A stretch of DNA of 12,472 bases, taken from NCBI GenBank assembly GCA_036521655.1, contig DATDHI010000034.1:1-12472 (forward strand), written 5' to 3'. The position numbers and the translations under genes were made by a program. This stretch comes from GCA-003244245 sp036521655. Lineage in GTDB: Bacteria > Actinomycetota > Actinomycetes > Mycobacteriales > Pseudonocardiaceae. Of the stretch, positions 6,919 through 12,472 are shown one piece after another (positions within the stretch are counted from its first letter, which is position 1; every line of letters begins with the position of its first letter). Under the pieces are notes generated by a model. The model was not told where the DNA came from. It did no database searches and was given only the letters and a program-made list of their open reading frames with translations.

Positions 6919-7715
6919 CGCCCGCCAACGAGTCGGAGCAGTGGGCCGCGACTGACGGTAGCGGCTACGGCCACCTCGCCACGCTGTTCGTCGAGCTGGT
7001 CAAGCTGGATCTAGGCGACCCACGGCGGGCGGAGCTGCGCGATCGGCTGGTGGCCGAGCACCTGCCGCTGGCGCACAACATCGCCCGCAGGTTCAGCCAA
7101 CGCGGGGAACCTCAGGACGATCTCGAGCAGGTCGCCACCGTGGGACTCATCCACGCCGTGGACCGCTTCGAGCCCGAGCGGGGCAGCGACTTCCTGTCCT
7201 TCGCAGTGCCTACTATCACCGGTGAGGTGCGCCGGCACTTCCGGGATCACGCCTGGGCCGTGCGAGTCCCGCGCCGGCTGAAGGACTTGCACGTGGCGAT
7301 CGGGGCGGCGATCTCGGTGCTGTCCCAGCAGCACGGGCGGGCGCCGACCGCCAGCGAGCTCGCCGAGCACCTGAACCTGCCGCGGGAGCAAATATTGGAA
7401 GGCCTGGAGGCGGCCGGAGCGTATCGCAGCAGCTCGCTGGACAGCCTGCTCGACGCCGACAGCCCTGGAGCAGCGCTGGAAGAGATCGTCGGTGCGGCCG
7501 ACGCCGAGCTCGAGCAGGTGGAGTACCGCACGACCTTGGGCCCGCTGCTGGAAAGGCTGCCCGAACGGGAGCGCACCATCATCAAACTGCGCTTCTTCGC
7601 CGGCCTGACGCAGAGCCAGATCGCCAACCAGGTCGGGCTGTCCCAGATGCACGTCTCCCGGCTGCTGTCCCGGACACTGGCCCGGCTGCGGGACCAGCTA
7701 CGCGGCGAACCCTGA
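6915..7715 (+). CDS. sigF: RNA polymerase sigma factor of the SigF/SigB/SigG family
   Basis: This is a 266-residue sigma-70 family protein lacking region 1. Region 2 spans about 45-118 and includes DLEQVATVGLIHAVDRF (69-85), a core-binding segment, and the DNA-melting and -10 recognition segment ITGEVRRHFRDHAWAVRVPR (101-120). Region 3 (about 121-195) has RAPTASELAEHL. Region 4 (about 205-262) has LPERERTIIKLRFFAGLTQSQIA and an HTH GLSQMHVSRLLSR (241-253). Length and sequence fit the SigF/SigB stress-and-sporulation group rather than primary or ECF factors. These factors recognise GTTT/GGGTA promoters, one of which precedes the whiB3-like gene here. GTG 6915 overlaps the anti-sigma stop, with GGAG at 6906-6909. 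Activity is presumably set by partner switching with the anti-sigma and STAS proteins. Confidence 0.95.
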   Translation: MTPANESEQWAATDGSGYGHLATLFVELVKLDLGDPRRAELRDRLVAEHLPLAHNIARRFSQRGEPQDDLEQVATVGLIHAVDRFEPERGSDFLSFAVPTITGEVRRHFRDHAWAVRVPRRLKDLHVAIGAAISVLSQQHGRAPTASELAEHLNLPREQILEGLEAAGAYRSSSLDSLLDADSPGAALEEIVGAADAELEQVEYRTTLGPLLERLPERERTIIKLRFFAGLTQSQIANQVGLSQMHVSRLLSRTLARLRDQLRGEP

Positions 7716-7728
7716 AGGGGCGGAGTGC

Positions 7729-8931
7729 ATGGAGCACGTAGTGGTCGTCGGCGCTGGTCTGGGCGGCCTGCGGACCGTGGAGGGCTTGCGCGCGGCGGGG
7801 TTCTCTGGGCGGATCAGCCTGGTCGGCGAGGAGCCGCACGAACCCTACGACCGTCCCCCGCTGTCCAAGCAGATCCTCGCCGGGCAGTGGCCCGAGGAAC
7901 GGGCCACCCTGCACCGCGGCCAGCTGTCCGAGCTTGATGTCTCATTGCATCTGGGCATCTCGGCAGTGGCCGTCGATGACGTCGCCGTCGACCTGGCCGA
8001 CGGCACCCGGCTGGGCTATGACGTGCTGGTAGTCGCGACCGGGGTCCGGCCCCGGCGGCTACCCGGCCAGCCCGACCACCCGGAGCTGCATGTGCTGCGC
8101 ACGCTGGAAAACTGCCGGGCACTGCGGGACTCGATCTCCCGGGCCGGCTCGATGCTGGTGGTCGGAGCCGGTTTCATCGGTGCTGAGGTGGCCGCCACCG
8201 CTCGCACCGCCGGCCTCGAGGTGACCATGCTCGAGGCGCTGCCAGTGCCCTTCGCGCGGGTGCTCGGCGAGCAGATGGGCCGGATGTGCGCCCGGCTGCA
8301 GACCGACAACGGTGTGACGGTGCGCTGCGGGGTGCGGCTGGACGGATTCGCCGACAGCAACGGCGGGATCACCGCCCACCTGGCCGACGGGACCACCGTG
8401 GCGGCGGACTGCGGCGTGGTCGGGGTGGGCACCGTCATCGACGGCGGGTGGCTGGCCGGCCTCGGGGTCTGCACCGAGACCGGGCTGCCGTGCGACGCCG
8501 GCGGTCTGGTGGATGGCACCCGGAATGTCTATGCGGTTGGCGACATCGCCGCCTGGCGGCACCCGACCGTCGGGGACCGGCCGCGCATCGAGCACTGGAC
8601 CTCTGCCGCCGAGCAGGCGGCGGTCGTCGCGCAGCGAATCGCCGGTTTGGAGATCACCCGGCAGGCCGACGTGGTGCCGTATTTCTGGTCTGACCAGTAC
8701 GGCCTGACGTTACAGCTGGTCGGGCGCCCGGATCTGGCCACCTCCGTCGAAGTGCTGCACGACCCCGGTGTGATCAAGGGCACGGTCGCGGGCTACTTCG
8801 CCGGCGGCACTCTCGTCGCCGCCCTGGCCTTTCACGCACCCCGGCTGCTCAACCGCTACCGCAAGCTGGTCGCCGCCGGCGCCGCCGAGCAAGAGGTTCG
8901 CTCAACCGCCGCAGCCCTCGCCTCCCGCTAA
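7729..8931 (+). CDS. FAD-dependent NAD(P)H:ferredoxin reductase-like oxidoreductase
   Basis: This 400-residue protein is of the rhodocoxin/putidaredoxin reductase type. It has an N-terminal FAD dinucleotide fold VVVGAGLGG (5-13), a DRPPLSKQIL segment (41-50) typical of this family, VVATGVRPR (101-109), a second Rossmann NAD(P) site LVVGAGFIGAEVA (143-155), and the FAD ribityl-binding motif NVYAVGDIA (266-274). EHWTSAAEQA (288-297) and VPYFWSDQYG (316-325) begin the C-terminal reductase domain. Family members pass electrons from NAD(P)H to a [2Fe-2S] ferredoxin serving a P450 or dioxygenase; no ferredoxin or oxygenase gene lies in the window, so the partner is unknown. The ATG is 13 bp after the sigF stop, with AAGGGG (7715-7720) and GGAG (7722-7725) ahead, so it is probably in the rsbW-sigF operon. 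Possible stress-redox role is inferred from that position. Confidence 0.93.
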   Translation: MEHVVVVGAGLGGLRTVEGLRAAGFSGRISLVGEEPHEPYDRPPLSKQILAGQWPEERATLHRGQLSELDVSLHLGISAVAVDDVAVDLADGTRLGYDVLVVATGVRPRRLPGQPDHPELHVLRTLENCRALRDSISRAGSMLVVGAGFIGAEVAATARTAGLEVTMLEALPVPFARVLGEQMGRMCARLQTDNGVTVRCGVRLDGFADSNGGITAHLADGTTVAADCGVVGVGTVIDGGWLAGLGVCTETGLPCDAGGLVDGTRNVYAVGDIAAWRHPTVGDRPRIEHWTSAAEQAAVVAQRIAGLEITRQADVVPYFWSDQYGLTLQLVGRPDLATSVEVLHDPGVIKGTVAGYFAGGTLVAALAFHAPRLLNRYRKLVAAGAAEQEVRSTAAALASR

Positions 8932-8934
8932 CCC

Positions 8935-9022
8935 CCGGCGTGTCGCGCCCACCTGCCCGGTGTGTCGCGCCCTCGTGCCCGGTGTGTCTGGCGCTGGTGC
9001 CCGGTGTGTGGCTGACAGCGGG
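8935..9022 (+). repeat. Four tandem copies of a 22-bp repeat upstream of treY
   Basis: Four contiguous 22-bp units (8935-8956, 8957-8978, 8979-9000, 9001-9022) share CCGGTGTGTC at the start, and the first three end in TGC (CTGC, GTGC, GTGC). The first has one C for T, and the fourth diverges in its second half. They begin 4 bp after the FAD reductase stop and fill most of the intergenic space. Two further units of the same 22-bp spacing lie just after treY, so this is a family rather than a single local slippage. Function is unknown; protein binding, mRNA structure or a remnant mobile repeat are all possible. Confidence 0.85.
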
Positions 9023-9109
9023 TCACCTGGCAAATACCGTGGCGTTCATGACCGTGCCCCAGCCCTCGCCGGGTACTGCTCGAGCGCACCGCGGTCCCGC
9101 GCAGGAGAA

Positions 9110-11395
9110 ATGGTGACGGCCCCATCACCAGCGTCGACGTACCGGCTGCAGTTCAGCCCGGGCCTGACCTTCGCCGACGCCGCCAGTGTGGTGCCCTACC
9201 TGGCGTCGCTGGGCGTCGGCGCCGTATACGCCTCACCGCTGCTGCAGGCGATGCCGGGATCTCAGCATGGTTACGACGTTGCCGACCCTGGCCGCGTATC
9301 TGAGGTGCTCGGCGGGGAGCCCGGCCGGCGCATGCTGGTAGCCGCCGTTCGTCACCATGGCCTAGCGCTGGTGGTCGACATCGTCCCCAACCACCTGGGG
9401 ATCGCCGTCCCACAAGCGAACCCGGCCTGGTGGGATCTGCTGCGGCACGGGCCGACGTCGCGGTTCGCGCGGTGGTTCGACCTCACCGGTTGGCCGCTGC
9501 GGCTACCCGTGCTCGCCGACTCGCCCGGCGCGCTGGCCGACCTGAGGGTCGACGGTGACCTCCTGCGCTACTACGAGCACACCTTCCCGCTGGCACCCGG
9601 GACGGCCGCGGCCGGCAGCCCGCAGCAGGTGCACGCAGCCCAGCATTACCACCTCGTCTCGTGGCGCTCAGACGTGGGCTACCGGCGGTTCTTCGCGGTC
9701 AGTGAGCTCGCCGCGGTGCGGGTGGAGGACCCCGAGGTGTTCGCCGCCACCCACGTCGAGGTGCTGCGGTGGGTCACCGAGGGTGATGTCGACGGCCTGC
9801 GCGTGGATCATCCCGACGGCCTCACCGACCCCTCCGGCTACCTGCACCGGCTGCGCGAGCACGCCCCAGGCGCGTGGATCGTCGTGGAGAAGATCCTCGA
9901 GCCCGGCGAGGAGCTGCCCGGCTCGTGGCCGGTCCAGGCCACCACCGGCTACGACGCGCTCGCCGATGTTGACGGAGTGCTCGTCGACCCAGCTGGGGAC
10001 GCGGGGCTCACTGCGCTGGACACCGAGCTGACCGGGATTCGGACGGACTGGGCGCAGCTGGTGCACGACTGCAAGCTCGACGTGGCCACCGGCATGCTAG
10101 GCCCCGAGCTGCGCCGCCTGGCCGCGCTGGCACCCGACGTCCCGGACGTCGCAGCCGCGCTGGCCGAGGTGCTGGCCTGCTTCCCGGTCTACCGCAGCTA
10201 CCTCCCCGCGAACGGGGTCGAGCACCTGGATCAGGCGCTGGCCGCCGCGGAGCAGTGGCGTCCGGACCTGGGTGCGGCGCTGGAGGCCGTCTCGCCCCGG
10301 CTGCACGATCCGGCTGACGAGCTCGCGGTCCGGTTCCAGCAGACCTCCGGCGCGGTGATGGCCAAGAGCGTTGAAGACACCGCGTACTACCGTTGGACCC
10401 GGTTGGTCGCGCTCAATGAGGTGGGCGGGGATCCGGCGCGCTTCGGGCTCGACGTGGACGCCTTCCATGCTGCTGCGGCACACCGCGAGGAGACCGCTCC
10501 ACGCGGGATGACCACGCTGTCCACCCATGACACCAAGCGTTCCGCCGACGTGCGAGCTCGGCTGGCGGTGCTCGCAGAGCTGCCTGACCAGTGGGCGGGC
10601 GCTGTTTCGGAGTTCACCAAGCTGAGCGAAGCGGCGGGTGCCACCGTGCCCGACCCGGCGCTGGGACACCTGCTCTGGCAGACCCTGGTCGGGGCCTGGC
10701 CGCTGCCACCGGACCGGCTGCACGCCTACCTGGAGAAGGCGATGCGGGAGGCCCGGACCCGCACCAGCTGGACCGATCCGGACGAGGCGTTCGAGACCGC
10801 CATGCATGCCGTCGCCGACGCCGCCCTGGACGATCCCGCGCTGAGCGCCGCCCTGGCCAGGGTGGCGGCGCGTCTTATCCCGCCAGGCCGCTCGAACTCG
10901 TTGTCGGCGGTGTTGCTCCAACTGGCAATGCCCGGTGTGCCGGACACCTACCAGGGCTGCGAGGTGTGGGACCTCTCGCTGGTGGACCCGGACAACCGCC
11001 GCCCGGTGGACTTCCCCGCTCGGGCCGCCCTGCTGGCCCGGATCGACCACGGTTGGCTGCCCGCCGTGGACGGCTCCGGTGCAGCCAAGCTGCTCGTGGT
11101 ATCCCGCGTGCTGCGCGCTCGCCGCGACCATCCCGAGCGCTTCACCGGCTATACCCCGCTGCACGCTGACGGTGTGGCGGCGCCACATGCCGTCGCCTTC
11201 GCCCGCCGTGGGGCTGTCGCGGTCGCCACCCGGCTGCCGGTCGGGCTGGCCGCCCGCGGCGGCTGGGGCGATACCGCGCTCCCCCTGCCCAAGGGCACCT
11301 GGACCGACGCCTTCACCGGCTTCCCGGCCTCGGACTCGGTCCCCCTCGCCAAGCTGCTCGCCCGCTACCCCGTCGCCCTTCTCCTCCCCGCCTGA
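9110..11395 (+). CDS. treY: (1->4)-alpha-D-glucan 1-alpha-D-glucosylmutase (maltooligosyl trehalose synthase)
   Basis: TreY is a GH13-family enzyme that isomerises the reducing-end alpha-1,4 bond of maltooligosaccharides to the alpha-1,1 bond of trehalose; TreZ then releases trehalose. The 761-residue protein opens with STYRLQFSPGLTF (9-21), the usual TreY start. GH13 region I is DIVPNH (90-95), region II GLRVDHPDG with nucleophile Asp233, region III WIVVEKIL with acid/base Glu260, and region IV STHDTKRSAD with the His-Asp pair (473-474). The TreY-typical QQTSGAVMAKSVEDTAYYR lies at 410-428. AGGAG at 9103-9107 precedes ATG 9110 by only 2 nt, so GTG 9113 is an equally good start. An in-frame ATG at 8960 would add 50 residues encoded partly by the 22-bp repeats and is rejected. 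treZ and treX are not in the window, and the gene has no neighbour in its pathway. Confidence 0.96.
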   Translation: MVTAPSPASTYRLQFSPGLTFADAASVVPYLASLGVGAVYASPLLQAMPGSQHGYDVADPGRVSEVLGGEPGRRMLVAAVRHHGLALVVDIVPNHLGIAVPQANPAWWDLLRHGPTSRFARWFDLTGWPLRLPVLADSPGALADLRVDGDLLRYYEHTFPLAPGTAAAGSPQQVHAAQHYHLVSWRSDVGYRRFFAVSELAAVRVEDPEVFAATHVEVLRWVTEGDVDGLRVDHPDGLTDPSGYLHRLREHAPGAWIVVEKILEPGEELPGSWPVQATTGYDALADVDGVLVDPAGDAGLTALDTELTGIRTDWAQLVHDCKLDVATGMLGPELRRLAALAPDVPDVAAALAEVLACFPVYRSYLPANGVEHLDQALAAAEQWRPDLGAALEAVSPRLHDPADELAVRFQQTSGAVMAKSVEDTAYYRWTRLVALNEVGGDPARFGLDVDAFHAAAAHREETAPRGMTTLSTHDTKRSADVRARLAVLAELPDQWAGAVSEFTKLSEAAGATVPDPALGHLLWQTLVGAWPLPPDRLHAYLEKAMREARTRTSWTDPDEAFETAMHAVADAALDDPALSAALARVAARLIPPGRSNSLSAVLLQLAMPGVPDTYQGCEVWDLSLVDPDNRRPVDFPARAALLARIDHGWLPAVDGSGAAKLLVVSRVLRARRDHPERFTGYTPLHADGVAAPHAVAFARRGAVAVATRLPVGLAARGGWGDTALPLPKGTWTDAFTGFPASDSVPLAKLLARYPVALLLPA

Positions 11396-11405
11396 TCCCC
11401 CCTCC

Positions 11406-11449
11406 CCCGCGTGTCGTCTTCTCGTGCATGGTGTGTCCGCACTTCCTGC
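11406..11449 (+). repeat. Two further copies of the 22-bp repeat downstream of treY
   Basis: Units 11406-11427 and 11428-11449 show the same 22-bp period and the GTGTC core followed by a GTGC or CTGC end as the array at 8935-9022. The first matches the TCGTGC ending of the unit at 8957-8978. They begin 10 bp after the treY stop, so treY is bracketed by the same repeat family. Confidence 0.68.
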
Positions 11450-11477
11450 TCGCAATGCAACTGTCACGCTGCGAGCA
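11447..11477. promoter_or_regulatory. Inverted repeat, hairpin or operator candidate
   Basis: TGCTCGCA (11447-11454) and TGCGAGCA (11470-11477) form a perfect 8-bp inverted repeat with a 15-nt loop, between treY and the methyltransferase-like gene. No T tract follows, so it is a poor intrinsic terminator. It could be a weak terminator of treY or a protein-binding site for the downstream gene. The stretch 11490-11525 after it is unusually AT-rich and may hold that gene's promoter, but I see no convincing -35/-10 pair. Confidence 0.35.
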
Positions 11478-11567
11478 ACCTGTACCGTGTCATTACGGCC
11501 GTTCGTTAGTTTGGTAATTGAAAGCATGCGTCCGGGTTCGGTCGGGGGTGCGCACTGAGGGCCCACT

Positions 11568-12320
11568 GTGTCCCCGCATGATGTTGATCCCGTTCGCCCG
11601 AGCGGGATCGGCGAAATGTTGATCAGCTCCCGGTCTCTGGACGAGTACCGGGCCATGTTCGCTCTGACCGAGACCGACCTCGCCCGACGAACCCTGGACT
11701 GTCCTGGTGGGACAGCCAGCTTCACCGCCGAGGTCAACGCGGCCGGCGGGGACGCCGCCGCCTGCGATCCGATCTACGCCCAGCACAGCCCGGACGAACT
11801 CGCTGCGCAATCGGTGACCGAAACCGAACGCGGCAACCGCTACGTGCGTGCCCATCCCGAGCAGTACCAGTGGAGCTTCTTCACCGACCCCGGGGAACAT
11901 CAAAGCTCACGCGTCGCCGCCGGAAACCGCTTCGCCGCGGACATGCACAGCCATCACCACCGGTATGTCGCGGGCCGGTTACCCGAGCTGCCCTTCGCCA
12001 ACGCGAGCTTCGAGCTGGTACTCAGCTCGCATCTGCTGTTCAACTACGCCGACCGGCTCGACTTCGCCTTCCACCGTCAAACGATCTGTGAGCTGATGCG
12101 CGTGGCCCGCGACGAACTGCGGATCTTCCCACTGGTGGCCATAGGCTCGTGTCTGCCCTACCCATTGCTGGCTGAGCTGCTCACCCAGCTCGTCGAGCAT
12201 GGTGTCGTCGGGCATGTCGTCGCGGTGGACTACGAGTTCCAAGCTGGCGGCAATCAGATGCTGGTGTGCCGCCCCTCTGGGACGCTTAGTGGTCGCCGCC
12301 GGAAGTCCGTCGGGGGTTGA
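11568..12320 (+). CDS. SAM-dependent methyltransferase-like protein
   Basis: This 250-residue protein has the outline of a class I Rossmann methyltransferase. RTLDCPGGTASF (41-52) is in the place of the glycine-rich SAM-binding motif I, ACDPIY (65-70) is a candidate for the acidic end of strand 2, and LPFANASFELVLSSHLLFNY (141-160) matches the motif IV/post-motif region of Methyltransf_11-type domains. The insert between strand 2 and that region is longer than usual (about 70 residues, His-rich at 127-131). A DYEFQAGGNQMLVC strand (221-234) closes the domain. The substrate is unknown. GTG 11568 is supported by GAGGG (11557-11561) 6 nt ahead; the ATG at 11616 lacks a ribosome site. The last 12 residues are basic and unconserved-looking. 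No functional tie to treY is visible. Confidence 0.7.
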   Translation: MSPHDVDPVRPSGIGEMLISSRSLDEYRAMFALTETDLARRTLDCPGGTASFTAEVNAAGGDAAACDPIYAQHSPDELAAQSVTETERGNRYVRAHPEQYQWSFFTDPGEHQSSRVAAGNRFAADMHSHHHRYVAGRLPELPFANASFELVLSSHLLFNYADRLDFAFHRQTICELMRVARDELRIFPLVAIGSCLPYPLLAELLTQLVEHGVVGHVVAVDYEFQAGGNQMLVCRPSGTLSGRRRKSVGG

Positions 12321-12472
12321 CACTATGGCTGGGTATGTGGGCCGGTTGGTTCTGGGGTTGGAGTGCTCAGGTAAAGATCCAGGGCCACGTCATGATCGCT
12401 TAGTGTTAGTGATCGTTTGCGTTGAGTAGCTGCCCGTGGGGTGCGCGTTCTGGCCTGGCGGTACTTGCAGTC
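12321..12472. other. Right-edge region without a supported gene
   Basis: The stretch is less GC-biased than the rest. It contains a direct hexamer repeat (TTAGTG twice, 12400-12411) between two TGATCG copies (12393-12398 and 12410-12415). A 35-codon frame from ATG 12325 has no ribosome site. A frame open to the right edge from about 12428 (reading RGVRVLAWRYLQ) may be the start of a gene beyond the window, but it is too short to name. No IS terminal repeat could be recognised. Confidence 0.4.

Noticed and set aside
8935..9022. CRISPR array
   Set aside because: The units are contiguous 22-bp tandem repeats with no unique spacers and no cas genes nearby.
8960..9109. TreY start at ATG 8960
   Set aside because: The added residues are encoded by the 22-bp repeat array and spacer, and the TreY-typical start with a ribosome site is at 9110/9113.
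10097..11737. Long minus-strand open frame (546 codons) opposite treY
   Set aside because: It mirrors a strongly biased GC-rich gene; its translation is low-complexity (Gly/Arg/Gln-rich) with no recognisable motif, while the plus strand has all the GH13 motifs.
12317..12345. TTGACA box at the methyltransferase stop as a promoter
   Set aside because: No -10 hexamer lies at 16-18 bp; TATGTG is only 11 bp away.

Overview
The window is very GC-rich, with strong G/C third-position codon bias. It carries a WhiB-family regulator, a SigF/SigB-type partner-switching sigma-factor cluster and a trehalose-synthesis gene. This points to an actinomycete, most likely a filamentous or mycolate-related group such as Pseudonocardiales; that placement is inferred from gene content only.

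Layout. (1) 1-2107 (+): the C-terminal two-thirds of a large LuxR/LAL-type regulator that starts upstream of the window. It is broken by two compensating single-base frameshifts (about 778 and 1375), so it is either a recent pseudogene or carries sequence errors. (2) 2115-4668 (-): a DEAD-box RNA helicase followed 10 bp later by a membrane-anchored phosphodiester-glycosidase-like protein, probably one operon. (3) 4669-4992: a divergent intergenic region with a perfect 14-bp palindrome on the helicase side and a textbook SigF-type promoter (GGTTT-N16-GGGTAT) on the whiB side. (4) 4993-5286 (+): a WhiB3/WhiD-type iron-sulfur regulator with a strong terminator after it. (5) 5424-7715: a partner-switching module. 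It holds a STAS anti-anti-sigma factor (+), a convergent RsbW-like ATPase with intact N-box (-), and a degenerate RsbW/UsfX-like anti-sigma factor translationally coupled to a SigF-type sigma factor (+). (6) 7729-8931 (+): a ferredoxin-reductase-type FAD oxidoreductase, apparently co-transcribed with sigF. (7) 9110-11395 (+): treY, maltooligosyl trehalose synthase, bracketed by copies of one 22-bp repeat family (four upstream, two downstream). (8) 11568-12320 (+): a SAM-methyltransferase-like protein, then about 150 bp with no supported gene.

How it may fit together. The cluster reads as a general stress/developmental control locus. The STAS protein and the two RsbW-like proteins would set how much free SigF is available. 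The SigF-type promoter in front of the WhiB3-like gene suggests that this redox-sensing regulator is a SigF output. The FAD reductase and trehalose synthase fit a redox/osmotic stress theme, but no sequence link to SigF was seen for treY. All functions are from reading motifs by eye; no database search was run.
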